Below are positions 36,793 through 47,479 of a DNA stretch of 64,000 nt, piece after piece. Numbering within the stretch: position 1 is the stretch's first letter; every line of letters begins with the position of its first letter. Made by a program: the position numbers and the translations under genes. Under the pieces are notes generated by a model. It searched no databases. It saw nothing but the letters and a program-made list of their open reading frames with translations, and had not been told where the DNA came from. The DNA comes from Verrucomicrobiota bacterium (GTDB lineage Bacteria > Verrucomicrobiota > Verrucomicrobiia > Limisphaerales > UBA1319), in NCBI GenBank assembly GCA_022709905.1, contig JAKLHY010000022.1, forward strand, positions 35,314 to 99,313, in the 5' to 3' direction.

Positions 36793-39700
36793 TCACCGTG
36801 TCGCAGTCAGAACGCCGTTGATGTCCACCCGCACCTCTCGGACTCCGGCGGGCAGACTGGACTCGGTAGTTTTTCCGCCGGGCCATCGGACGCGCAGCCT
36901 GGTTGGCGCCATGTCCAAACTCATGATCTGAAGGGTGCTGTCCTGAGAACCGAAACCCGAACCCCCGTGGATTTCGCGGGCATAGCCCCATCCGCGATCG
37001 GCCCCAACCTGCAGCACGGCGCCCACTCCATCGGGATTGCCCGGAGGCCCCTCAAGACGCACCCGCAAGCCCGCGGGACCGATCTGGTTGTGGAACAACC
37101 GGGTCGCCGCCGCATTCTGCGTAACGATCAAATCCATGCGTCCGTCGCCATCAAAATCGGCCAGGGCCGCCCCGCGTTGTTCGCCGTAAACCTTGACTCC
37201 GGAAACCCGTCCCGAAACGGCGTGCAGCTTTCCCGTTCCATCCCCCCGCAACCATAATCCCCGACCGGCATCGAGCCGGTGCATTTCCGGGCGTTGGGCG
37301 AAAAAATTCTGGCTCAGGAAAACGTCTTCGCATCCGTCGCCATTCACATCTCCGATATTCACACTGAACACGGGCGCAAATTGTGCCTCGGGAGGCAGTA
37401 CCATCGCCTCAAAGCGCCCTCCACGATTGAGAAACAGCATCGACGTCAGCACGCGAGCTTCCTTAAAGGCGGCTCGGGACTTGAGATCACCCAATACCTC
37501 ATCCATGGATGCCTCGCTGAACGATCGAGAACTGTGGAACCGTTCCTTCAACAATGGAAATCCCGCCGCCAGGTGATGCAGCCGATGACACGGCATGAAA
37601 GCGCCGCGAGATGGATCATACTCGGTCTCGACCAGATCCACCACTCCGCGGCCCATGAAGTCTCCATAATACAACCTCAGCGGCCGTTCCATGCTGGCAT
37701 GATAGGGACTGTTCTCACCCCAGTTGCCCGCAACCAGGTCCAGCCGGCCGTCGTTATTGAAATCTCCGGCATTGACACTGGTCCACCATCCCGTATGGGG
37801 GCCTAACCCCCATCGGTCAGTGGCTTCCTGGAATACTCCGGCCTGGTTCTCAAACAACCGCAGCGTTCCCCATTCGCAGGCCAGGATGAGTTCGGGATAA
37901 CCATCACCGTTGAGATCGCTGAAGACTGCGCCGCTGACCAGGCCAACGGCATTCAACAAGGGGTTGTTTTTGAGATCTTCAACCCAGGAACCGTTGTGCC
38001 GGCGATATAAACGCGAAGACGCCGCCTCGGGATAACGACCGGGAATCATCCTGCCGCCCACAAACAGATCCAGGTCCCCATCGGCCTCGATATCCGCCAA
38101 AATCAACGGTCCCGTCATCGATCCGTTTCCCGGGATCAGCCCCTCGGCAGTCGACTGTTGGGGATCGTATTGCCAAACGGCGCTTTTGAGCTCCGCATTG
38201 ACTTCACCGCAGGCCATTCCAGCCAGAACCAGCCTTCGGCCCCGTTCATCCCGCAACCCCACTAACGAGACCTGATCGCACGCAGCAACCTGGAAAAACG
38301 GGGCGTTCGTCTTGGCCTGGAACTGTCCCAAACCGGTGTTTTCAAAAACACCCAGCCGCCCTCCTCTGCCGCCGCCCACGATAACGTCCTCATGTCCGTC
38401 CCCATTGACATCAAACCAGGCGACACCCGGTCCCATTTGGCTGAGGCGACGTGGCAACAAAGGCTGCCACATAAAATCATCGAACGGATCTTCATGATGC
38501 TGGTGCGCCAGGCGATCGCTGATATCGACAAACCAGGGGGAGACAATCGGGGCCGCGGCAGCCAAAGGCGGCGCAGCCAACGACCGACCGGGCTCCTGAA
38601 TCTCGTAAAGACGGTTGGCTAAAACCTGAGAAACCCGTTGCGTCCGGCCATCCCGCCATCGAATATCGATCCACATCGGTTGATTCAAGGTTCCGACACC
38701 GAAGACGATGAGAGGATCGCTGCCCGACAAATAACGGCCTCCAGAAACGACCTCCTGGCTTTGATGGTCGATTGCCGCGCCAGAAAGGGTCACTCGAGCC
38801 CCGATCGCCTGGGTGTTCGGCGAATTCCCAAGCAACCGAACAGCCAGACGGGGCGCGGAGGTTTCGTTGCGGTAGAGACCAGCGCGGCTGTTCAGGTTGT
38901 TCACCACGAAATCAAGATCGCCATCGCGGTCGAAATCGGCCAGAGCGATGCCCTGATGCACGGCGGCATGGGCCGTGCCCCAGAGGTCGGTCATCTCGGT
39001 GAATCGCAGATTGCCTCCATTTCGAAATGCGATGATCGGCATGTCCAACGTGGGATAAAGCCGGGCGTGCTCCAGCATCTGACGGGTGAACGCTTGTTGA
39101 ACGAGTTGAGAATCCAATGTCTTGGACCAGCTCCGTTGCAGTCCTTTGACTGTGAGCGTCGCATCCATATCCTGAACATCCCGCCGATGCCCCGCGGGAA
39201 TCAGCAGGTCCTCCCAGCCATCCAAATCAATGTCAATAAACATAGGCTGCCACGACCAATCCGATGCAGGCAAACCGGCATAGTCGGCAATCTCGGCAAA
39301 GCTGTTGTCGCCCCGGTTGAGAAAGAGCACATTGCGCATGATCTGAGGACGGTTCAGAATCTCGCCCGGTGTGACGGGCATCGGCGTCTGAGCCAAGACT
39401 TGCCGGCGTCGCAAGCTCGAGTCGCGGCTGAGCATGTCCAACACTAGAAAGTCCATGTGCCCATCCCGATTGATGTCCCCAAAGTCGATCCCCATGGAAT
39501 TCTCACTTGTATGCCGCAGAACCGCGCGGTCCGCCGACCGGAAATGACCGGAACCGTCATTGATCCAGAATCGATCGGGGGTCCAGTAATCGTTGCAGAC
39601 GTAAAGATCCGGATGCCCGTCGCCGGTGACATCTCGAAAAGCCGCAGTCAACCCCCAGTCCTTCGGGGGCACAGCCAGCACTCTTCCCGAGTCATCCAGG

Positions 39701-40479
39701 AAAACACCCGTCGTCCAAGAGGCCTCTCGAAAACGCCCCTGACCCTCGTTGAGATAGAGGACATCGGGCTCGCCCAGCTCCATCAGGCCCTGCGGGGTTA
39801 AAATCAGTCGCCCCTGGTACTTCGGGGGTAGCGCCATGCGCCCATTGACCATCTGAATTTCCACCCGGGCCTGGTCGCGGATGTCTTCCGCGCGGTACCG
39901 AGTCACATAGAGATCAAGGGTGCCGTTGCCATCGACGTCAGCCAGCGCCAGGGTCGTGCTGCCGGGTTTTCCGCCGGTTCCCGACAGCGCCGTCGCATCA
40001 AGAAATGATCCTTGGCCTGTGTTCAGATAAGAAAAAACGCCTTGGTCCAAAGTGGATACCAGCAGGTCCAAATGGCGATCGCCGTTGACATCGGCAAATA
40101 CGGCCCCGCGGCATACACGAGGCATATCCCCAAGACCCGCCTCCCGCGTGGTATTCTGAAACCGCCAATTTCCTTGATTCCGGAACAGGGCACTCCCCCC
40201 GCTCAGGCTGCACAAAAACAGATCGGACCAGCCGTCATTGTCGTAATCGCCCGCCGCCACCCCGCTGCCATTTTCCAGGACGCGATTGGCGGCGCTCGCT
40301 TCCTCTTCAAGCAGGTTGGTAAAGGCCAGACCCGTCACTTGAGGCGAAAGCAACGAAAAGCCTGTCTGGCCCTTTTCGGGCACTGCCAGCGCGGTGCCAA
40401 GCACTTTTGGATTCTCAGGGATGTCACCGCCCCTCCCGACACAGACGCCAACAAAGAAGGGAACTATACCAAGCGTCAT
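36793..40479 (-). CDS. FG-GAP/VCBS and ASPIC/UnbV repeat protein, exported
   Basis: This 1,228-residue protein starts with a hydrophobic segment (MTLGIVPFFVGVCVG), probably a signal sequence. It contains many calcium-binding FG-GAP-type blades (for example GVAAGDYDNDGWSDLFLC, FADVNGDRHLDLLV, DVDGNGTLDLYVTRY, GDINRDGHMDFLVLDM). It carries two ASPIC/UnbV modules, one central (IGARVTLSGAAIDHQSQEV) and one at the C-terminus (VGAVLQVGADRG, then RVRWPGGKTTE). The duplicated propeller-ASPIC-propeller-ASPIC layout is that of CRTAC1-like proteins common in this phylum; roles are largely unknown. It is divergent from the nar operon. Confidence 0.9.
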   Translation of the reverse strand: MTLGIVPFFVGVCVGRGGDIPENPKVLGTALAVPEKGQTGFSLLSPQVTGLAFTNLLEEEASAANRVLENGSGVAAGDYDNDGWSDLFLCSLSGGSALFRNQGNWRFQNTTREAGLGDMPRVCRGAVFADVNGDRHLDLLVSTLDQGVFSYLNTGQGSFLDATALSGTGGKPGSTTLALADVDGNGTLDLYVTRYRAEDIRDQARVEIQMVNGRMALPPKYQGRLILTPQGLMELGEPDVLYLNEGQGRFREASWTTGVFLDDSGRVLAVPPKDWGLTAAFRDVTGDGHPDLYVCNDYWTPDRFWINDGSGHFRSADRAVLRHTSENSMGIDFGDINRDGHMDFLVLDMLSRDSSLRRRQVLAQTPMPVTPGEILNRPQIMRNVLFLNRGDNSFAEIADYAGLPASDWSWQPMFIDIDLDGWEDLLIPAGHRRDVQDMDATLTVKGLQRSWSKTLDSQLVQQAFTRQMLEHARLYPTLDMPIIAFRNGGNLRFTEMTDLWGTAHAAVHQGIALADFDRDGDLDFVVNNLNSRAGLYRNETSAPRLAVRLLGNSPNTQAIGARVTLSGAAIDHQSQEVVSGGRYLSGSDPLIVFGVGTLNQPMWIDIRWRDGRTQRVSQVLANRLYEIQEPGRSLAAPPLAAAAPIVSPWFVDISDRLAHQHHEDPFDDFMWQPLLPRRLSQMGPGVAWFDVNGDGHEDVIVGGGRGGRLGVFENTGLGQFQAKTNAPFFQVAACDQVSLVGLRDERGRRLVLAGMACGEVNAELKSAVWQYDPQQSTAEGLIPGNGSMTGPLILADIEADGDLDLFVGGRMIPGRYPEAASSRLYRRHNGSWVEDLKNNPLLNAVGLVSGAVFSDLNGDGYPELILACEWGTLRLFENQAGVFQEATDRWGLGPHTGWWTSVNAGDFNNDGRLDLVAGNWGENSPYHASMERPLRLYYGDFMGRGVVDLVETEYDPSRGAFMPCHRLHHLAAGFPLLKERFHSSRSFSEASMDEVLGDLKSRAAFKEARVLTSMLFLNRGGRFEAMVLPPEAQFAPVFSVNIGDVNGDGCEDVFLSQNFFAQRPEMHRLDAGRGLWLRGDGTGKLHAVSGRVSGVKVYGEQRGAALADFDGDGRMDLIVTQNAAATRLFHNQIGPAGLRVRLEGPPGNPDGVGAVLQVGADRGWGYAREIHGGSGFGSQDSTLQIMSLDMAPTRLRVRWPGGKTTESSLPAGVREVRVDINGVLTATR

Positions 40480-40816
40480 AAGTGCACAACCCCCCCCTCA
40501 GAAAACCCGGCCCGCAACAGCCTTTGAGTCGCGCGCCCTCGCTCGGCGGCACGTCGGACGTGGCATGGTGAAGAGCCAACGAGAGAATAGTGCTGATTGT
40601 GCAATGGTCAAAGACACTCCAGCACAGCTCCACCAACGTGGACCGGGCATGGGTGCGAAGCCGGATGCTCTGACCATCGGCAACGACCATAGAGCCAACG
40701 TATTAACGCCTACTTTCGAAGAAGCGAAGGACGGTGTCAAGTGAACGGGGTGAGGGTTGAATCCTTTTGACTTAAGTCAATGTGACTCATTCAAACAGGG
40801 GATAAGGTAAGGCCTG
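40480..40816. other. Intergenic control region of the nitrate-respiration operon
   Basis: A 337-base region separates the divergent ASPIC gene and the first nar gene. It contains the FNR-like dyad described separately, close to the nar side. No coding frame with recognisable features is present. Confidence 0.6.
40767..40780. promoter_or_regulatory. FNR-like dyad upstream of the nar operon
   Basis: TTGACTTAAGTCAA is a perfect 14-base palindrome whose half-site TTGAC-N4-GTCAA is one base per arm away from the FNR consensus TTGAT-N4-ATCAA. Its centre is 43 bases before the first ATG of the NarC-like gene. A near-identical site (TTGACTTTCGTCAA) lies at 55891-55904. A CRP/FNR-family oxygen or NO sensor is the probable ligand (inference); no such gene lies in this window. 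Confidence 0.65.
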
Positions 40817-41662
40817 ATGACCCAGAAGCGCTTTTTTGCGGGTGCGATGCTTGTCCTGGCCGGGGTTCTGCCAACGACCGTCCAACCACAGGAAGGTCAT
40901 TTGTCAGCGACGAATTCCACCTTAACCGCAGGATCAACTCCCAGCGCCTCATCAGAAGCAGCCCAGAACAAGTCCGATCCGATTGCCGGACGCTTTGCGG
41001 TCATGTGTTCGGGCTGCCACAGCCTGACCGGGGCCAAGTTGAACGGACCGGATTTGTCTCCTTCAACCGGCTGGCCCATGGACCAGCTAAAGCCGGCGAT
41101 CAAGCGGATGGAGAAAAACGTCGGGCCGCTCACCGATGAACAGGTGACCGCGTTCGCGGAATTCTTGAAAGCCCCGGACATTCGGGAACGCCTCAAGACC
41201 GAGCAGGAACGCATCCAGGCCCAGTTCATGGCCAAGTTGGCGCCTCCGGATCCGCTTATCGGAAAGGCGCTGTTTCTGGGGACCCAGCCGTTACGGAATG
41301 GGGGATTGGCATGCGCGGCCTGTCACGCTGCCGCGGGTGCGGGGGGGAATCTCGGCAAAGACCTGACCGGCGTGTTCGTCAGGATGGGCCGTGAAACCCC
41401 GCTGATTTCGGCCATCGAACAGTCGGGATTCAAGATCATGGCGCCGCATTACCAACGGCATCCGGTGACCCAGCAGGAGGCCATGCATTTGGCTCGATAC
41501 TTCTCGACGCTTGATCCAAAACAACCCGCACCCTCGCAGGCTTCGTTCACGCACGCAGGCGCGGGGCTTGCCCTTGCTTTGTTCGTCGGACTGGCATTTT
41601 CCCTCCGAAAACAACGCCAACAACGCGGACGCGATCAAAAACTGCAGCGTCGGAGAAAGTAA
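40817..41662 (+). CDS. Diheme cytochrome c, NarC-like
   Basis: This 281-residue protein has an N-terminal signal or anchor (FFAGAMLVLAGVLPTTVQ), two class-I haem sites (CSGCH at 64-68 and CAACH at about 165) and a C-terminal membrane helix (AGAGLALALFVGLAFSL) with a basic tail. It therefore sits on the outer face of the membrane. It is the first gene of the nar operon, as narC, a membrane-bound diheme cytochrome c, is in Thermus nitrate reductase operons. It likely links NarGHI or the cytochrome b to electron flow. Only four bases separate it from narG. Confidence 0.85.
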   Translation: MTQKRFFAGAMLVLAGVLPTTVQPQEGHLSATNSTLTAGSTPSASSEAAQNKSDPIAGRFAVMCSGCHSLTGAKLNGPDLSPSTGWPMDQLKPAIKRMEKNVGPLTDEQVTAFAEFLKAPDIRERLKTEQERIQAQFMAKLAPPDPLIGKALFLGTQPLRNGGLACAACHAAAGAGGNLGKDLTGVFVRMGRETPLISAIEQSGFKIMAPHYQRHPVTQQEAMHLARYFSTLDPKQPAPSQASFTHAGAGLALALFVGLAFSLRKQRQQRGRDQKLQRRRK

Positions 41663-41666
41663 TTTC

Positions 41667-44600
41667 ATGAGCTGGATCCAAGACCTCTTTGCCCCCGAAG
41701 ACCGGACATGGGAATCCTTCTATCGCAACCGTTGGAGCTACGATAAAAAGGTCCGCAGCACACACGGAGTCAACTGCACCGGGTCATGCAGCTGGGAAAT
41801 CTACGTCAAGAACGGAATCGTGGTCTGGGAACTCCAGGCGTTGGATTATCCGATTATCGATCAGACCCTCCCTCCCTATGAGCCCCGCGGCTGCCAGCGG
41901 GGCATCAGCTATTCCTGGTATATCTACAGCCCCATCCGGGTGAAGCATCCCTACATCCGAGGCGCGCTGCTTGACCTCTGGCGCAAGGCCAGACAGACCC
42001 ACCCCGACGATCCGGTCGCGGCCTATCAATCGATCGTCACCCATCCCGAGGCGCGAAAAAAATACCAGCAGGCGCGAGGAAAAGGTGGATTTCGGCGCGT
42101 CGCCTGGGAAGAGATCAACGAGTTCATGGCCGCGGCCAACCTTTACACCATCCAGCGCTACGGACCGGATCGCATCGTGGGGTTCTCACCGATTCCCGCG
42201 ATGAGCATGCTCAGCTACGCGGCAGGCGCGAGGTTCTGCCAGCTGATGGGCGGGGTTTCTCTATCGTTTTACGATTGGTATTGCGATCTGCCGCCGGCTT
42301 CGCCCGAAATCTGGGGGGAACAGACGGATGTCGCCGAAAGCGCCGATTGGTATCACTCGAAGTTCATCGCGACCGTCGGATCGAACGTCCTGATGACCCG
42401 AACTCCGGACGCCCATTTCCTGGTTGAAGCCCGCCACAATGGAACCAAAGTCGTGGTGTTCTCGCCGGATTTCAGCCAAACTTCAAAAGCGGCAGATGAA
42501 TGGATCCCGCTGCACCAAGGCACGGACGCGGCCTTTTGGATGTCGGTGGGTCATGTCATCCTGAAAGAGAACTATGTCGACCGCCAGGTGCCGGCCTTTC
42601 AGGATTACCTCCGGCAATACACCGACGCGGCCTTCCTGGTCGTCCTGGATCCACAACCCAATGGAACCTATCGCCCCGGCAAGCTGCTCCGCGCCAGTCA
42701 ACTGACCGCAACGGCGGACCAGGAAAATGCCGATTGGAAGTTCTTCGTCCTGGATGAAAACAGTGACGAACTGAAACTGCCCCAAGGCACCGTCGGCCAC
42801 CGCTGGCAAAAGAAAAAGGGAGAATGGAATCTCAAACTCGAGGATTGCGTCACGCATCAAGCCATCAAACCGGCCCTCGAACTCCGCGGACGGACGGAGG
42901 CCACGGCTGCCATCGAGATCACGGATTTTTCCGACGGCACAAACACCCGGATCATCACCCGTCATGTGCCGGTGCGCCCGGTGGAAACCGCCAACGGTCC
43001 GGTCCGCGTCACAACCGTCCTGGAGCTTTACTTTGCGCAATACGGGGTGAACCGCGGCTTTCCGGGAGAATGGCCAACGGGCTATGACGATGACTCGCAT
43101 CCCTTTACACCGGCGTGGCAGGAACGTTTCACAGGTGTATCGGGACAGGTGGCGGTGAATTTCGCCCGCGAATGGTCTCGCACGGCCGAACACACGGGGG
43201 GCAAGTGCTCCGTCATCATTGGCGCGGGTGTCAATCATTGGTATCACAACAACCTCATCTACCGCGCGGCCATCAACGCATTGCTGTTCTGCGGGTGTGT
43301 GGGCAAGAACGGTGGCGGACTGAACCACTATGTCGGACAGGAAAAACTGGTGCCCCAAACTTCCTGGGCGCCCATCGCATTTGGCGCGGACTGGTCCGGC
43401 CCACCCCGTCAGCAAAACACGCCGTCCTTCCACTACATCCACTCGGACCAATGGCGATATGACCGTGCCTTCAGCGAAATCTGCGCGGTCAGCGACGCGA
43501 AACATCCGATGGCGCAGGGTCACACGGCCGACAAACAAGCCCTCGCGGTGCGCTTGGGCTGGCTCCCCTGCTATCCGCAGTTCACGAAAAGCAATTTCGA
43601 GATCGTCAAAGAAGCTCAGGCCAATGGAGCCAAAACCGACGAAGACATCGTCGCCTATACCGTCCGGCAGCTCAAAGAACGAAAGCTGAAGTTCGCCATG
43701 GAAGATCCCGATAATCCGGAATGTTTCCCGCGCGTGTTCTATGTCTGGCGAGGCAACGCCCTCAGCTCGTCCGCCAAGGGCCACGAGTATTTCCTGAAAC
43801 ACTACCTGGGCACGCACACCAATTGCGTAGCCGAGGAATGCGCCAAATCCGAAGTGCGGGATGTCAAATGGCACGAGCAGGTTGAACTGGGCAAGATGGA
43901 CCTGATTGTGGATCTGAATTTTCGGATGGACACCTCGGCGCTCTATTCGGACATCGTCCTGCCCGCCGCCACGTATTACGAAAAGAACGACCTGAACTCG
44001 ACCGACATGCACAGCTTTATCCATCCCCTGCAAGCGGCAGTGCCCCCCTGCTGGGAATCGAAGAGCGATTGGGCGATCTTCCGAGGCATCGCCGAAGCCA
44101 CCTCAAAGCTGGCCCCAAAGTACTTTGACGGTCCCGTCAAAGACATCGTTGTTTCCCCCCTGATGCATGACACCCCGGCTGAAGTCGCCCAGCCCGCCGT
44201 CAAAGATTGGGCCAAGGGCGAGTGCAATCTCATCCCCGGCCAGACCGCCCCGAACATCAAAGTCGTCACACGCGACTATGCCAGCCTCCACAACCGCTTT
44301 GTGTCGCTCGGGCATCCCTTTCGCAACAACGGCCTGTCCATGCACGGCACCCACTATGATGTGGACGATGCCTACGACGCTTACCTCCAGACGCACCCCA
44401 CCGAGAAATGGGGCGGAAAAGAATATCCCAGCCTGCGGGACGAAAAGGATGCCTGCAATGTGATTCTTCATTTTGCGCCGGAAACCAACGGGGAGATGGC
44501 CTATCGCGCTTACCAGAGCGAATCCCACAAGACCGGCATTGACCATACGCACCTGGCCATCCACACGAGGTCCGTGCGCACCACGTTCGATGACATCACC

Positions 44601-45299
44601 ATTCAGCCGCGCCGAACCTTGACCACCCCTTATTGGACCGGCATCACCAACGGACATCGGACTTACTCGGCCTATTGCCAGAACATCGAGGAGCTGATCC
44701 CATTCCGGACGCTCACCGGACGTCAGCATCTTTACCTGGACCACGAGGCTTACATCGCGTTCGGGGAACATCTGCCAACGTTCAAGCCGCGGGCCGAACT
44801 TCGGTTGACACGGGACCTGGAAAAAACCCCCAAAAATCCAGGCGGACTCGTATTGAACTACCTCACCCCGCATGGGAAATGGCACATCCACTCGACTTAT
44901 GGGGATACCTTGCGCATGAAGACCCTGTCGCGCGGCTGCTACCCGGTCTGGATCAATGACAAAGACGCCGATCTCATCGGCCTCGAGGACAATGATTGGA
45001 TCGAGGTGTGCAACGACCATGGCGTCGTCTGCACGCGGGCCATTGTCAGCGCGCGCATCCCGCAAGGGATCTGCCTCCTTTACCATGCCCCGGAACGAAC
45101 CCTTGGCATCCCCAAATCACCGGCACGGGGACGGAAACGCGCGGGCGTCCATAACAGCCTGACGCGGACCCGTCTCAAACCTTTGTTCATGGTGGGGGGA
45201 TACGGGCAGTTCACTTACGCCTTCAATTACTGGGGCCCCCAGGGGGTCAACCGCGATACCTATGTCGTCGTGCGCAAACTCGAAAAGGTTGAATTCTAG
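41667..45299 (+). CDS. narG: Respiratory nitrate reductase, alpha subunit
   Basis: The ATG at 41667 gives 1,210 residues, the usual NarG size; the frame upstream is only the shadow of the cytochrome gene. NarG carries the Mo-bisMGD site reducing nitrate to nitrite. The FS0 cluster ligands H33, C37, C41 and C76 are all present (HGVNCTGSCSW, EPRGCQRG). The Mo-ligand region WGEQTDVAESADWYHSKF retains the Asp that coordinates Mo in E. coli NarG, followed by TRTPDAHF. There is no Tat leader, so the active site is expected in the cytoplasm. narH follows after 15 bases. Confidence 0.97.
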   Translation: MSWIQDLFAPEDRTWESFYRNRWSYDKKVRSTHGVNCTGSCSWEIYVKNGIVVWELQALDYPIIDQTLPPYEPRGCQRGISYSWYIYSPIRVKHPYIRGALLDLWRKARQTHPDDPVAAYQSIVTHPEARKKYQQARGKGGFRRVAWEEINEFMAAANLYTIQRYGPDRIVGFSPIPAMSMLSYAAGARFCQLMGGVSLSFYDWYCDLPPASPEIWGEQTDVAESADWYHSKFIATVGSNVLMTRTPDAHFLVEARHNGTKVVVFSPDFSQTSKAADEWIPLHQGTDAAFWMSVGHVILKENYVDRQVPAFQDYLRQYTDAAFLVVLDPQPNGTYRPGKLLRASQLTATADQENADWKFFVLDENSDELKLPQGTVGHRWQKKKGEWNLKLEDCVTHQAIKPALELRGRTEATAAIEITDFSDGTNTRIITRHVPVRPVETANGPVRVTTVLELYFAQYGVNRGFPGEWPTGYDDDSHPFTPAWQERFTGVSGQVAVNFAREWSRTAEHTGGKCSVIIGAGVNHWYHNNLIYRAAINALLFCGCVGKNGGGLNHYVGQEKLVPQTSWAPIAFGADWSGPPRQQNTPSFHYIHSDQWRYDRAFSEICAVSDAKHPMAQGHTADKQALAVRLGWLPCYPQFTKSNFEIVKEAQANGAKTDEDIVAYTVRQLKERKLKFAMEDPDNPECFPRVFYVWRGNALSSSAKGHEYFLKHYLGTHTNCVAEECAKSEVRDVKWHEQVELGKMDLIVDLNFRMDTSALYSDIVLPAATYYEKNDLNSTDMHSFIHPLQAAVPPCWESKSDWAIFRGIAEATSKLAPKYFDGPVKDIVVSPLMHDTPAEVAQPAVKDWAKGECNLIPGQTAPNIKVVTRDYASLHNRFVSLGHPFRNNGLSMHGTHYDVDDAYDAYLQTHPTEKWGGKEYPSLRDEKDACNVILHFAPETNGEMAYRAYQSESHKTGIDHTHLAIHTRSVRTTFDDITIQPRRTLTTPYWTGITNGHRTYSAYCQNIEELIPFRTLTGRQHLYLDHEAYIAFGEHLPTFKPRAELRLTRDLEKTPKNPGGLVLNYLTPHGKWHIHSTYGDTLRMKTLSRGCYPVWINDKDADLIGLEDNDWIEVCNDHGVVCTRAIVSARIPQGICLLYHAPERTLGIPKSPARGRKRAGVHNSLTRTRLKPLFMVGGYGQFTYAFNYWGPQGVNRDTYVVVRKLEKVEF

Positions 45300-45314
45300 T
45301 CCGGAGCCCATTCT

Positions 45315-46804
<1,490 letters not shown>

Positions 46805-46808
<4 letters not shown>

Positions 46809-47479
46809 GCACCCCCCCCCTCCACATTCAACTCGCCCATCTGGCCGAATGGCTGGAATATCCCCGTTGTCATTCCATCCCCCTCCGCCCAGGCCATTCC
46901 TCCGCTGCCTTCGATCGGTTTTTGTCCGCCGTTTCCGCGCTGACACCGGACCAGCTCGAGGAGCTTTACACCGCCACCTTTGACGTCGCGCCATCGTGCG
47001 TTCCTTACGTCAGTATTCACCTGTTCGGGGAGGAAAACTTTAAACGCGGCGAATTCATGGCCGCCCTGCAGGCCCGTTATCAACAGGCCGAATTCAGCAC
47101 AGGCGGGGAACTGCCCGATCACGTGTCAATCCTTCTAAAATTTGCGGCGCAAATCGACGAGTCCGAACGCCGGGAATTGATCGAATACTGCCTGCTCGGT
47201 CCCATGGAAATCATGGCTGAGAGCCTGGCTGAAACGAATCCCTACCGATTTCTGCTCGAAGCCATCCGAAATACCCTGAGTGAAGCCTATCCGGGAATGC
47301 GGCCGGCGCCAAATCCTGCTAAAGAGATGCAACAACACGGAGCCAACTGCGGGCCGATCTGCGCCGGTCGTCTTTGCGGAGTGCTGCCAGTCCAAGATCA
47401 TCATCACCCCGAAACGCTGTCCTCGACCGCGCCGGTTTCACCGGCCATTGCGGGGGTCACCAGGAGGGGACTACCATGA
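46805..47479 (+). CDS. narJ: Nitrate reductase assembly chaperone
   Basis: The start is ATG 46805, overlapping the narH stop by four bases; the frame is open to 46571 but that part is antisense-like shadow of narH. The 224 residues include FDVAPSCVPYVSIHLFGEENFKRGEFMAALQ, the conserved region of NarJ/DmsD-type chaperones that hold NarG during cofactor insertion. The C-terminus (after about 170) is Cys/His-containing and less conserved. The stop overlaps the narI start by four bases. Confidence 0.9.

Noticed and set aside
42483..44033. A 516-codon minus-strand open frame
   Set aside because: Antisense shadow of narG, whose Mo and iron-sulfur motifs are unmistakable.
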